A stretch of 64,000 bases of DNA, taken from contig NZ_HF545616.1 in assembly GCF_000723465.1 (NCBI RefSeq), forward strand, positions 1,116,001 through 1,180,000, given 5' to 3'. The DNA comes from Ruminococcus bicirculans (ex Wegman et al. 2014). Lineage in GTDB: Bacteria; Bacillota; Clostridia; Oscillospirales; Ruminococcaceae. Of this stretch, positions 51,569-60,951 are shown piece after piece; position 1 is the first letter of the stretch; each line of letters opens with the position of its first letter. Made by a program: the position numbers and the translations under genes. The notes under the pieces are model-generated. The model made no database searches, was not told where the DNA came from, and saw nothing but the letters and a program-made list of their open reading frames with translations.

Positions 51569-54160
51569 ATGGCAGCTCAAAAGAAAGGCTCAAAGCCTGC
51601 GCCAAAGCAGACAGCGGCAAAGAAAAAGCCCGCACAAAAGCCTGCGCAAGCTGCAAAAAAGAATACAAAACAGCAAAAGCCTCAGAGCAAGCCGCCACAG
51701 TCAAATTCCATGACAGCAGTGAGAGAAAGAGAGAACAGACGCTTCTGGTCTTACATACTTTTCTTTTTCGGAATACTTGAACTGCTTATTACGTTCGTGG
51801 AAGGAGACGGCTTGTGGAAATGGCTCCATGAGCTGAACCGAGGATTTTTCGGCGTGACAGTATTTCTGTTTGCACCTATGATAATCTATGTTGCCCTTAT
51901 GATAGCTTCAGATGTGACCCACAACAAGGTCATAGCGAAGGTGGTGGAGGGAAGCGTTCTTATGCTTCTTATAAGCGGCATGGCTCAGATAATCCAAGTG
52001 GGCTCTGTGGACGGAAGTTCGTTCTGGCTCAAACTTGTGGGGCTTTTCAATGATGGAAAACAGCTCCGTGGCGGCGGACTTGCAAGCGCATTGCTTGGCT
52101 GGCCTTTGCTTTCGCTTTTCAAAAGAGTTGGCGCAGGTATCGTTATCGTGCTTGTGGCGTTCACTTTTATAATGCTGCTTACAAATGTTACGCTTCTACA
52201 GCTTCTAAAGGCAGTTTCAAAGCCTTTTGTAAAGAGCTATGAAGCGGTGAATGAGGAGCGTATCGAGCGTGCGGCTCAGCCTCCGAAGCCTCCAAGAGAG
52301 AAGAAAGAACCAAGGCGTAATGGTAGGGTTGATATTGCAAAGTTCTATCCTGATGATGGCCCTGATACTGCGGCGGAAGCCTTTGTGCCTGTGGCTGATG
52401 AGGAAGAGGCTGCGGATAAGGTGGACGCCTCAAAGATAGATATGCCGGTCCACCCTGTGAAAGCTCCTGTGATAACACATGAAAAGCTTGAAGAAACGGC
52501 TAAGACTACCGATAATGAGGAGCTTAAAAAGATAATAGAAAACGCCATAGGCGACAGCAGAGAAGAAAAGAAGTCCAAGGATGAGCCTGTTAAGCCACCA
52601 GTAGTGAATGTTGATAAGAACGGTCAGACAACGTTCTTTGAGAAAGATAATAAAATATCTGCTTACGTTTATCCGCCTGTGGATATACTCAAATATGCTA
52701 AAAATCCTGTGGCTTCCGAGATAGTCCAGCAGGAAATACAAGAGAAATCTGCTAAGCTTGTGGAAACGCTTGAAACATATGGCGCTAAAACAAGGATCGT
52801 GGGCATACACAGAGGTCCGTCCGTTACAAGATATGAGCTTCAGCCTGCAGCAGGCGTAAGAGTGTCGAAGATAACGGGTCTTGCAGACGATATCGCACTT
52901 AACCTCGCGGCAATGAGCGTTCGTATCGAAGCTCCTGTGCCGGGCAAGGCGTGCATAGGCATAGAAGTGCCGAACGATCATAGAGATACGGTTTCTCTCC
53001 GTGAGCTTATCGACAGCGAGGAATACAGAAAGGCAAAGGGCAAGCTTACATTTGCAGTGGGCAAGGATATCGAGGGTAATATCATTATCGGCGATATCGC
53101 TAAAATGCCGCATATGCTCGTTGCAGGTACAACAGGTTCAGGTAAGTCTGTTTTTACAAACTCTATCATACTTTCTATACTTTACCATGCGTCGCCTGAC
53201 GAAGTAAAGCTTATTCTTATCGACCCAAAGAAAGTCGAGTTTCCTATTTATAATAAGATACCGCATTTGCTTATCCCTGTTGTTACCGAGCCTTTAAAGG
53301 CGGCTGGTGCGCTTGGCTGGGCGGTAAATGAAATGAACAAGCGTTATCTTATGTTCGAGGCGAACAATGTAAAGAACTTGCAGGAGTTTAACGACATGGT
53401 TCTTGAAGAACGCAATAAGCCTGCCGAGGAGCAGGACGAAGTCCGTGCAAAGATCGACCTGCTGCCACAGATAGTTATTGTGGTCGATGAGTTCGCCGAT
53501 CTTATGATGGCTGCGAGAAGCGAGGTAGAGGACTCAGTTTTAAGACTTGCACAGCTCGCTCGTGCGGCAGGAATACATATGATAATCGCAACACAGTCCC
53601 CTAGGGCGGATGTGTTGACAGGACTTATCAAGTCAAATATCCCATCGAGAGTTTCTCTCAGTGTATCCAGCAACGTTGACTCACGAGTTATACTTGATGA
53701 AAGCGGTGCAGAGAAGCTTCTTGGAAACGGTGACCTGCTTTATAAGCCTGTTGGCGTTAAAAAGCCTATAAGAATGCAGAGCGGCTATGCAGCGACTTCT
53801 GAGATAAGAGAGGTTGTAAACTTCCTAAAGAACGAGCATACCGCAGAATATAGCGACGAAGTTATCGCAGAGGTGGAGGAGAATACTCCACAGCCAAAGG
53901 ACAGCGGTTCGGCAGGCAGCGATAATGTTTCCGTAAATCCTGATGATGACCTTGTAAATCAGGCAATATCCATAATAGTGCAGACAAACAACGCTTCCAC
54001 TGCGTTCTTGCAAAGAAAGCTAAAGCTCGGTTTCCCTAGAGCCGCCCGTATCATGGACGAGATAGAGGAAATGGGCATAATAGGACCACAGGAAGGCTCT
54101 AAGGCACGAAAGATAAACATAACAAAAGAAGAATGGGCTGAAATGCAGGCTAGAAGATAG
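51569..54160 (+). CDS. ftsK: DNA translocase FtsK/SpoIIIE
   Basis: 863 residues. A Lys/Ala/Pro-rich N-terminus (about 1-45) precedes four membrane helices (about 60-215), then an acidic linker. The motor has GTTGSGKSVF (Walker A, about 519-527), a Walker B around VVDEFADLM, and MIIATQSPRADVLTGLIK. The final gamma winged helix (about 795-863) reads RKLKLGFPRAARIMDEI and binds the KOPS/SRS guide sequences. It pumps chromosome DNA through the division or sporulation septum. TepA upstream matches the Bacillus tepA-spoIIIE order. Confidence 0.96.
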   Translation: MAAQKKGSKPAPKQTAAKKKPAQKPAQAAKKNTKQQKPQSKPPQSNSMTAVRERENRRFWSYILFFFGILELLITFVEGDGLWKWLHELNRGFFGVTVFLFAPMIIYVALMIASDVTHNKVIAKVVEGSVLMLLISGMAQIIQVGSVDGSSFWLKLVGLFNDGKQLRGGGLASALLGWPLLSLFKRVGAGIVIVLVAFTFIMLLTNVTLLQLLKAVSKPFVKSYEAVNEERIERAAQPPKPPREKKEPRRNGRVDIAKFYPDDGPDTAAEAFVPVADEEEAADKVDASKIDMPVHPVKAPVITHEKLEETAKTTDNEELKKIIENAIGDSREEKKSKDEPVKPPVVNVDKNGQTTFFEKDNKISAYVYPPVDILKYAKNPVASEIVQQEIQEKSAKLVETLETYGAKTRIVGIHRGPSVTRYELQPAAGVRVSKITGLADDIALNLAAMSVRIEAPVPGKACIGIEVPNDHRDTVSLRELIDSEEYRKAKGKLTFAVGKDIEGNIIIGDIAKMPHMLVAGTTGSGKSVFTNSIILSILYHASPDEVKLILIDPKKVEFPIYNKIPHLLIPVVTEPLKAAGALGWAVNEMNKRYLMFEANNVKNLQEFNDMVLEERNKPAEEQDEVRAKIDLLPQIVIVVDEFADLMMAARSEVEDSVLRLAQLARAAGIHMIIATQSPRADVLTGLIKSNIPSRVSLSVSSNVDSRVILDESGAEKLLGNGDLLYKPVGVKKPIRMQSGYAATSEIREVVNFLKNEHTAEYSDEVIAEVEENTPQPKDSGSAGSDNVSVNPDDDLVNQAISIIVQTNNASTAFLQRKLKLGFPRAARIMDEIEEMGIIGPQEGSKARKINITKEEWAEMQARR

Positions 54161-54180
54161 CTCAGGCGGAAAGGGATAAC

Positions 54181-55122
54181 ATGGCAGGCAGATCTGTGAA
54201 AAAGAAAAATTCGACAGCACCGCTTAAAAAGGCGGTAACGCTCATAGCGGTTTTTGTGGTGCTGCTTTTTACAGTGCTTGACCTGACGGGGTTAGTTTCT
54301 TTCGACAGCTTGCTAATCAAGGCAGGCGTTGAGGACAAGCCGGCGGAACACGCTCAGACAGAGGTGCATTTTATCGACGTTGGTCAGGGCGACAGCACCC
54401 TTGTGATTTCACAAGGGGAGGCTATGCTCATTGACAGCGGCGATAAAGATGACAGTAATAAAATAGAAAAATATCTTGAAAAGCAGGGAGTGACAGAGTT
54501 AAAATATCTCATTGCCACCCACCCTCACGCTGACCATATTGGTGAAATGAGCGAGATAATAGACCAGTTTCAGGTGGATAAATTCATTATGCCGAAAGTC
54601 AAGGCTGATATGACGCCCACCACAACGATATATGAGAAAATGCTCAAAAGCATAAAGGCAAAGGGCTTGAAGATAACACAGGCAAAGCCTATGGAATTTG
54701 AGCTTGGAAGCTGTAAGGTGGAGCTTTTCACACCAAAAAAGGATTATGATGATCTTAATAACTATTCCACCCTTGTGAAGATAACAGACGGTGAGAACAG
54801 CTTTCTTATCACGGGGGATTGCGAGACCACTGAGGAGAAAGATATACTTTCTCAGGGTTATGACGTTTCCGCAAAGGTGCTTAAAGCAGGTCATCACGGC
54901 AGTTCCACTTCTTCGGGGGTCGATTTTCTTAACAAGGTCATGCCGAGATATGCTGTTATATCCTGCGGCAAGGGCAACAAGTATGGTCACCCACACGAGG
55001 AAACTGTCACAAGGCTGAAAAAATATGCTTCCCATTTGTATGTCACTGCAGATGTGGGAACGATAGTTTTCAGCTCAGATGGCGAGGGGCTGAGCGTTTC
55101 TGCTGAAAAGGGAGAAAAGTGA
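54181..55122 (+). CDS. membrane-anchored MBL-fold hydrolase, ComEC C-terminal type
   Basis: 313 residues. A basic N-terminus and one membrane helix (about 18-38) anchor an extracellular metallo-beta-lactamase domain: HFIDVGQGDSTLV, ATHPHADHIGEM (HxHxDH metal site), LITGDCETTEE and KAGHHGSST, then HPHEET. The fold matches the nuclease-like domain of ComEC without its membrane channel. It may hydrolyse nucleic acid or phosphoesters. It is followed at once by a DUF3006 gene, a common pairing. GGAAAGGGAT precedes the ATG. Confidence 0.92.
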   Translation: MAGRSVKKKNSTAPLKKAVTLIAVFVVLLFTVLDLTGLVSFDSLLIKAGVEDKPAEHAQTEVHFIDVGQGDSTLVISQGEAMLIDSGDKDDSNKIEKYLEKQGVTELKYLIATHPHADHIGEMSEIIDQFQVDKFIMPKVKADMTPTTTIYEKMLKSIKAKGLKITQAKPMEFELGSCKVELFTPKKDYDDLNNYSTLVKITDGENSFLITGDCETTEEKDILSQGYDVSAKVLKAGHHGSSTSSGVDFLNKVMPRYAVISCGKGNKYGHPHEETVTRLKKYASHLYVTADVGTIVFSSDGEGLSVSAEKGEK

Positions 55123-55123
55123 T

Positions 55124-55339
55124 ATGGAAGAGATTCTTATAGTTGACAGGATAGAAAACGGCTATGCCGTGTGCGAAACTGAGCAGGGAGAAAAAAAGGA
55201 TATACCGCTTTCTGAAACAAAAGACGTTCACGAGGGTGATGTGCTTATCTTAAAGGACGGCGTTTATATCCCGGATAAGGACAAAACAGAAGCAAGAAGA
55301 AAAAGGATACTCGCCCTACAGGAGGATCTGTGGGATTAA
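55124..55339 (+). CDS. DUF3006-domain protein
   Basis: 71 residues starting MEEILIVDRIENGYAVCETE, followed by IPLSETKDVHEGDVL and a charged, Lys/Arg-rich tail. The family is known mainly as the neighbour of MBL-fold ComEC-like hydrolases and is predicted to be a small beta barrel. It begins 1 base after that gene, so co-translation is likely. Function unknown. Confidence 0.88.
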   Translation: MEEILIVDRIENGYAVCETEQGEKKDIPLSETKDVHEGDVLILKDGVYIPDKDKTEARRKRILALQEDLWD

Positions 55340-55365
55340 ATATATGCTGAAAGGTATAGATAGAA

Positions 55366-56238
55366 ATGGAAAAAGATTTATTTACGCTTATCAATGAAAA
55401 GCTTTCAGGCTTGTCAAAGGGACACAAGCTAATTGCGAACTACATTCTCTCCCACTATGACAAAGCGGCTTTTATGACGGCTCAGAAGCTTGGAAAAACT
55501 GTGGGCGTCAGCGAATCAACGGTGGTAAGATTTGCCTCAGAGCTTGGCTATGACGGCTATCCTGCCCTTCAAAAAGGCTTGCAGGAGCTTATGAGAAACA
55601 AGCTTACAACTGTTCAGAGAATAGAGGTCACTTCCGACCTTATGAGCAGTGACAACGTGCTTGAAAGGGTACTCAATCTCGACATCGACAAGATAAGGCG
55701 TACTTTGGAGGAAACCTCAAAGGAGGACTTTAACAATGCCGTTGACACTATCGTTTCCTGCAATACCCTTTACATAATGGGTACGAGAAGTGCAGCTTCT
55801 ATCGCTTCGTTCCTTGCTTATTATCTGGGACTTATTTTCCCCCATGTAAAGCTCGTTCAGAGTACGACTACTTCCGAGCTTTTTGAAAAGATAATGAGAA
55901 TAGACGAAAAGGACGCCATGATAGGAATTTCTTTCCCAAGATATTCAAAGCAGACTGTCAAGGCTTTGAAGTATGCAAAGAGCAACGGTGCGAACGTTAT
56001 AGCTATAACAGACTCAAAGGCTTCGCCTATCGCAAAGTATGCAGACAGCCTGCTTCTTGCAAGAAGCGATATGGCTTCTTTCGTTGACTCTCTCGTTGCA
56101 CCGCTGAGCCTTATAAATGCACTTATCGTTGCGGTATCCATAAGAAATATCGACAGAGTGTCCCAGACCTTTGAACGTCTTGAAAAGGTTTGGGCTGAGT
56201 ATGACGTTTACGCAAAAAGCGAGGAAGATACACAGTGA
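55366..56238 (+). CDS. MurR/RpiR-family transcriptional regulator
   Basis: 290 residues. An N-terminal helix-turn-helix (about 1-80, GVSESTVVRFASELGY) is joined to a SIS sugar-phosphate-binding domain (about 120-270, YIMGTRSAASIASFLAYYLG and IGISFPRYSKQTVKAL). Such regulators sense phosphosugars and control sugar or amino-sugar genes. No sugar operon is adjacent, so its targets lie elsewhere. The stop overlaps the next GTG start (GTGA). Confidence 0.93.
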   Translation: MEKDLFTLINEKLSGLSKGHKLIANYILSHYDKAAFMTAQKLGKTVGVSESTVVRFASELGYDGYPALQKGLQELMRNKLTTVQRIEVTSDLMSSDNVLERVLNLDIDKIRRTLEETSKEDFNNAVDTIVSCNTLYIMGTRSAASIASFLAYYLGLIFPHVKLVQSTTTSELFEKIMRIDEKDAMIGISFPRYSKQTVKALKYAKSNGANVIAITDSKASPIAKYADSLLLARSDMASFVDSLVAPLSLINALIVAVSIRNIDRVSQTFERLEKVWAEYDVYAKSEEDTQ

Positions 56239-57470
56239 GAAGATTTGACGCAGTTATAGCAGGCGCAGGTGCGGCAGGAATGTTCTGCGCAGTTCAGCTT
56301 GGCTGGCGTGGAAAGAGCGTTGCTGTTATCGAGCATAGCGGCTGTCAGGGCAGAAAACTCATGATAACAGGCAAGGGCAGGTGTAACGTCACAAACAACT
56401 GTACCGCTGACACTGTTATGAAAAATATCCCACGCAACAGCAAGTTCATGTATTCAGCACTGAGCAGATTTTCTCCAGAGGACGTTATGAGCTTCTTTGA
56501 GTGCCTTGGGGTGGAGCTTAAAACTGAGCGTGGCAACAGGGTTTTCCCTGTAAGCGACAAAGCAAAGGATATCGTCAAGGCTCTTGTGAAAGCCTGCGAG
56601 GACAGTGGTGTGCAGTTTATCGACGATGAGGTAAAAGAGCTTATCATAAAGGACGGCAGAGCAGAGGGCTTTAAATGCGAGCATGGATATTATTATGCAG
56701 ACAGCGTTATCGTTGCAACTGGCGGAAAGTCCTATCCACGGACAGGCTCAACAGGCGACGGCTATAGGCTTGCCAAGTCTGTGGGGCATAAGGTCACGGC
56801 AATAACGCCATCACTTTGCCCTGTGGTCACATATGAGCGTGAGGAATGTGCTTCTGCAATGGGGCTTTCCCTTAGAAACTGCACCTTGACGCTTCGTGAA
56901 GAGGACAGAGATAAACCAATTTTCCACGAGCTTGGAGAAATGCTTTTCACACACTTTGGTCTGAGCGGACCGCTTGTACTTTCGGCTTCGGCTCACCTTG
57001 GTGATATGAATAAGTCAAGGTATTATATGGATATCGACCTTAAACCTGCACTGAGCCATGAACAGCTCGACAGCAGGATACTTCGTGATTTCGGTGATTT
57101 TCCAAACAGGGATTTTCAGAATTCACTGGGCAAACTCCTGCCTTCAAAGATAATACCACTTATAATAAAAAGGTGCGGCATCGATCCTGAGAAAAAGGTC
57201 AATCAGATAACCCGTGAGGAGCGTGAAAGGCTTGTTTCCACAGTGAAAAAGCTAACGTTCACAGTGAAGTGTATGCGCCCTGTAGAGGAAGCTATCATCA
57301 CCCGTGGAGGAGTTGATGTTTCGCAGATAGACCCACGGTCAATGGAGTCAAAGCTGTGTAAAGGACTTTACTTTATCGGTGAGGTGCTTGACGTTGACGC
57401 TTATACAGGGGGCTTTAATTTGCAGATAGCGTTTTCCACGGCGTATAGCTGTGCGGATAAAATAGGATAA
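56235..57470 (+). CDS. HI0933/BaiN-family NAD(P)/FAD-dependent oxidoreductase
   Basis: 411 residues starting with GTG 56235. The FAD-binding motif is VIAGAGAAGMFCAVQLG; GRKLMITGKGRCNVTNN is a family hallmark, as is GGVDVSQIDPRSMESKLCKGLYFIGEVLDVDAYTG... at the C-terminus (only partly quoted by position, about 355-392). The insertion domain lies at about 190-330. Relatives are flavoproteins of mostly unknown substrate; BaiN acts on bile acid derivatives, but that cannot be assumed. It heads the conserved flavoprotein-cmk-plsC-ispH unit of clostridia. Confidence 0.92.
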   Translation: MRRFDAVIAGAGAAGMFCAVQLGWRGKSVAVIEHSGCQGRKLMITGKGRCNVTNNCTADTVMKNIPRNSKFMYSALSRFSPEDVMSFFECLGVELKTERGNRVFPVSDKAKDIVKALVKACEDSGVQFIDDEVKELIIKDGRAEGFKCEHGYYYADSVIVATGGKSYPRTGSTGDGYRLAKSVGHKVTAITPSLCPVVTYEREECASAMGLSLRNCTLTLREEDRDKPIFHELGEMLFTHFGLSGPLVLSASAHLGDMNKSRYYMDIDLKPALSHEQLDSRILRDFGDFPNRDFQNSLGKLLPSKIIPLIIKRCGIDPEKKVNQITREERERLVSTVKKLTFTVKCMRPVEEAIITRGGVDVSQIDPRSMESKLCKGLYFIGEVLDVDAYTGGFNLQIAFSTAYSCADKIG

Positions 57471-57482
57471 GGAGATTTTAAT

Positions 57483-58166
57483 ATGGGAATAAACGTGGCT
57501 CTCGACGGACCTTCCGGAGCAGGAAAGTCCACTATCGCAAAGGCGGTAGCGAAAAAGCTTGAATATGTATATGTAGACACAGGTGCGATGTACCGCTCCA
57601 TAGCTTATTATGTTATAAGCAAGGGTGCAGACCTTTCTGACCCTGAGCAGATAAAACCCCTTCTTGGTGAGATATCCATAAAGCTTTGCTACACAGAAGC
57701 AGGGCAGAGAGTAATGCTCAATGACGAGGACGTTTCAGACAAAATAAGAACGCCTGAGATATCCATGGGTGCGTCAAAGGTGTCTGCTATACCTGAGGTA
57801 AGAGAATTTCTGCTTGAACTTCAGAAGAATATCGCAAAAGAAAACAACATCATCATGGACGGCAGAGATATCGGCACTGTGGTTTTGCCAAACGCTGACG
57901 TGAAGATTTTCCTCACAGCCGCACCAGAAGCCAGAGCGGAAAGACGTTTCAAGGAGCTTCAGGAAAAGGGCGACAAGTCTACATATGACGAGGTATTGCA
58001 GGATATAATCCAGCGTGACTATAACGATACACACAGAGAGATAGCACCGCTGAAAAAGGCTGATGATGCTGTTGAGGTGGACTCTACTGAGTTGACTCTT
58101 GAAGAGTCTGTTGAGGCTATCTACAAGGTAATAACCGACAAGACTAAAAAAAAGAGCGTAAGATAA
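57483..58166 (+). CDS. cmk: cytidylate kinase
   Basis: 227 residues. The P-loop is LDGPSGAGKST (about 7-17), followed by VDTGAMYRSIAYY, MDGRDIGTVVLPNADVK and AERRFKELQEKG. It phosphorylates CMP and dCMP. AAGGAG precedes the ATG. Its position with plsC and ispH-S1 is typical of clostridia. Confidence 0.97.
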   Translation: MGINVALDGPSGAGKSTIAKAVAKKLEYVYVDTGAMYRSIAYYVISKGADLSDPEQIKPLLGEISIKLCYTEAGQRVMLNDEDVSDKIRTPEISMGASKVSAIPEVREFLLELQKNIAKENNIIMDGRDIGTVVLPNADVKIFLTAAPEARAERRFKELQEKGDKSTYDEVLQDIIQRDYNDTHREIAPLKKADDAVEVDSTELTLEESVEAIYKVITDKTKKKSVR

Positions 58167-58174
58167 AAGAGATA

Positions 58175-58813
58175 ATGCCGGTGAGACCTGTGAAAAAAGA
58201 ACACAGGCTTGGTCATTTCCATATGTTTTGGTACACAGTGCTGAGATATATCGTTATCGGACTTTATCATCTGTATTTTAACATCACTTTCGAGGGTACG
58301 GAAAATATCCCAAAGGACGGTGGGAATATATTCGCATCAAATCACAGAAGCTATCAGGACCCTGTTTTTATCGCACTGCCAACAAGAGTGCCGCTTTCTT
58401 ATATGGCTAAGGAGGAGCTTTTTCATCAGAATGTGTTCTTCACTCTGCTTATAAAAGCGTTCGGAGCATTCCCTGTTACAAGAGGAAAGGGCGACACTCA
58501 GGTCATAGATACATCTATAGAAAAGCTTGAAAAGGGCAGAAACCTTGTCATATTCCCTGAGGGAACACGTTCAAAGGACGGCAAGGTAGGAAAGGGCAAA
58601 ACAGGTGTTGCATTGGTGGCGGCTGTGGCTCAGGTGCCTGTGGTCCCTGTTGGTATCAATTTCGAGGGCAAGCTCAAATTCAGAAAGCGTGTAGTTGTAA
58701 GATTTGGAAAGCCTATAGTGCCTTGCGAGATAGGCGTTACAGCCACCGACCCTCATTCTCTTAGGACTATCAAGAACGAGATCATGAAAAATATCACGGA
58801 GCTGGTACATTAA
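58175..58813 (+). CDS. plsC: 1-acyl-sn-glycerol-3-phosphate acyltransferase
   Basis: 212 residues. Membrane helix at about 18-38. The active-site ASNHRSYQDPVF (HX4D) and the later IFPEGTRSKDG are the family motifs. It makes phosphatidic acid in phospholipid synthesis. The ATG at 58175 has only a weak ribosome-binding site, so GTG at 58190 is an alternative. The stop is next to the ispH-S1 start. Confidence 0.94.
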   Translation: MPVRPVKKEHRLGHFHMFWYTVLRYIVIGLYHLYFNITFEGTENIPKDGGNIFASNHRSYQDPVFIALPTRVPLSYMAKEELFHQNVFFTLLIKAFGAFPVTRGKGDTQVIDTSIEKLEKGRNLVIFPEGTRSKDGKVGKGKTGVALVAAVAQVPVVPVGINFEGKLKFRKRVVVRFGKPIVPCEIGVTATDPHSLRTIKNEIMKNITELVH

Positions 58814-60772
58814 ATGTTAACAAAGTGTAAAATTTGCGTTGCAAAGACCGCAGGTTTCTGTTTTGGTGTAGACAGAGCCGTAAAAATAGTGTATAATGAA
58901 TTAGATAACCGAAATAATGTTGTAACGTTAGGCCCAATCATTCACAATCCAAACGTAGTTTCTGACCTTGAAGCAAAAGGAGTTTACTCCACCGATGTGG
59001 ATAAGGTCACGAAAGACCAGACAGTTGTTATCAGATCCCACGGAGTTGGACTGGACGTGTATGAAAAGCTTGCAAAGGTAGGTGCGGAGGTAATTGACGC
59101 TACCTGTCCCTTTGTGGCAAGGATACACAAGATAGCAGCCGAAAAATCGGGCGAGGGATACGTTATTCTTATCGCAGGTGATGAGGCTCACCCGGAAATA
59201 ATGGGTATAAGAGGTCATTGCAGCGGAGAGAGTTATGTGTTCAGTTCATGTGACGATTTTGAAAATTTGGTGAAAGAGAAAGATTTTTCGTCAAAAAAGG
59301 TTGCAATTCTGGCTCAGACAACGTATAATAAGAATATGTGGAGAAAGTGCGAAGAGCTTTTTGAGAGGTATCTGCCTGAGGCTGTGGTGTATAACACCAT
59401 ATGCAGTGCCACTTCTGAAAGACAGAAGGAGGCGGCGGAGCTTGCGAAGGCTGCCGACATAATGATAATAGTCGGAGGGCTGCACAGCTCCAATACTCAC
59501 AAGCTTAAAGCCATATGCGATGAATATTGCAAATGTTGGCTTGTGGAGGACGCCGAAGGACTGAGGGCATGTGATATTGACTTATCAGGTGCAAAATTTA
59601 TCGGGATTTCTGCTGGTGCATCGACGCCGGCTTATATAATCAAGGAGGTACAACAGACCATGAGTGAAATGTTGAACAATGTTGACGAAGAATTTAATTT
59701 TGAGGAGGAACTGGAAAAGACTCTGAAAAAAATACATACGGGAATGAAGGTTGAGGGCGTTGTCACCGATATCAATAACGGTGAAGTAGCCGTAGATATC
59801 GGAACAAAGCACACAGGCTATATTCCTGCATCTGAACTTACAGATGATCCTACTAAGAAGCCAGAGGATATCGTAAAGGTAGGCGACAAGATCGATCTGA
59901 TCGTTCTTAAGACAAATGACCAGGAGGGTATCGTTACACTTTCTAAGAAGAAGGTTGACGCAGTTCTTGGTTTCCAGAAGATAGTTGAGGCTAAGGAAGC
60001 TGACGCTACACTTACAGGTACAGTTACAAACGTTGTTAAGGGCGGTGTACTCGTATCAGCTAACGGTGTTAAGGTATTTATCCCTGCTTCACAGGCAGCT
60101 CCAAGAAGAGATTTCGATCTTAACGATCTGCTCAAGCAGTCAGTAAGCTTCAAGATCCTTGAGGTAAACGAGGCTAAGCAGAGAGCAGTTGGTTCTATCC
60201 GTGCAGTAGCAAGAGAGGAAAGAGCAGCAGCTCAGGCTAAGTTCTTTGAGACAGCTCAGATCGGTTCTGAGGTAGAGGGTACAGTTAAGTCTATCACAGA
60301 TTACGGCGTATTCGTAGATCTCGGTGGTGTTGACGGCCTTATTAGAAGAATGGATCTTTCTTGGAACAGGATCAAGCACCCTTCAGACGTTGTTTCCGTT
60401 GGCGATAAGATCACTGTTACTATCAAGGATATCGACAGCGAAACAAAGAAGGTTTCATTGACATATAAGAAGGCTTCTGAGAATCCATGGGAGATCTTCA
60501 AGGCTAATTATGAGGTAGGTCAGGTAGTTAAGGCTACTGTTGTTTCTATCACAAGCTTTGGTGCTTTTGCACAGATCATTGACGGTATCGACGGTCTTAT
60601 CCATATCTCTCAGATCGCTAACCAGAGAGTAAACAATGTTGCAGATATCCTTTCTGTAGGTCAGGTAGTTGATTGCCAGATCACAGAGATCGATCTCGAC
60701 AAGAAGAGGATCAGCCTGTCTATGAGAGCTTTGCTTCCTGCTGATGACGAGGCTTCTGAGGACGCTGAATAA
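58814..60772 (+). CDS. ispH: HMBPP reductase fused to ribosomal protein S1 domains
   Basis: 652 residues. Residues 1-285 are IspH/LytB, with three iron-sulphur Cys in AGFCFGVDRA, DATCPFVAR and TICSATSERQ. The last step of the MEP isoprenoid pathway follows from this half. Four S1 RNA-binding domains occupy about 312-380, 395-463, 478-549 and 563-632, with PASQ and GLIHISQI signatures. The fusion is known in clostridia and supplies the S1-like protein of these cells. Codon use shifts strongly toward highly expressed patterns from about 59.65 kb, where S1 begins. Confidence 0.96.
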   Translation: MLTKCKICVAKTAGFCFGVDRAVKIVYNELDNRNNVVTLGPIIHNPNVVSDLEAKGVYSTDVDKVTKDQTVVIRSHGVGLDVYEKLAKVGAEVIDATCPFVARIHKIAAEKSGEGYVILIAGDEAHPEIMGIRGHCSGESYVFSSCDDFENLVKEKDFSSKKVAILAQTTYNKNMWRKCEELFERYLPEAVVYNTICSATSERQKEAAELAKAADIMIIVGGLHSSNTHKLKAICDEYCKCWLVEDAEGLRACDIDLSGAKFIGISAGASTPAYIIKEVQQTMSEMLNNVDEEFNFEEELEKTLKKIHTGMKVEGVVTDINNGEVAVDIGTKHTGYIPASELTDDPTKKPEDIVKVGDKIDLIVLKTNDQEGIVTLSKKKVDAVLGFQKIVEAKEADATLTGTVTNVVKGGVLVSANGVKVFIPASQAAPRRDFDLNDLLKQSVSFKILEVNEAKQRAVGSIRAVAREERAAAQAKFFETAQIGSEVEGTVKSITDYGVFVDLGGVDGLIRRMDLSWNRIKHPSDVVSVGDKITVTIKDIDSETKKVSLTYKKASENPWEIFKANYEVGQVVKATVVSITSFGAFAQIIDGIDGLIHISQIANQRVNNVADILSVGQVVDCQITEIDLDKKRISLSMRALLPADDEASEDAE

Positions 60773-60786
60773 GCAATAAAATTCAT

Positions 60787-60817
60787 GGGGGCGAGTGATC
60801 GCCCTCGTTTTTTATTT
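60787..60817 (+). terminator. terminator after ispH-rpsA
   Basis: GGGCGA (60789-60794) pairs with TCGCCC (60799-60804) around GTGA, followed by TCGTTTTTTATTTT. Confidence 0.85.
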
Positions 60818-60887
60818 TCAATGAAATAACGGCAGCTTTGTTCTGTCAAAAAATCCTTAGAAAAAACTAAAGATTTACCGAAAAGAC

Positions 60888-60916
60888 TTAACTTTTTGAT
60901 TCGTATGTGGTATAAT
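60888..60916 (+). promoter_or_regulatory. PBP promoter
   Basis: TTAACT (60888-60893), 17-base spacer, TATAAT (60911-60916), about 35 bases before the ATG. Confidence 0.75.
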
Positions 60917-60951
60917 AATATCAGATCAAATAAAGACGAAAGGTTAAATTT

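Noticed and set aside
52430-53113. 227-residue minus-strand ORF inside ftsK
   Set aside because: It is fully antisense to a strongly conserved motor domain and resembles no protein.
54499-55035. 178-residue minus-strand ORF in the MBL gene
   Set aside because: Antisense shadow; the plus frame holds all metal-binding motifs.
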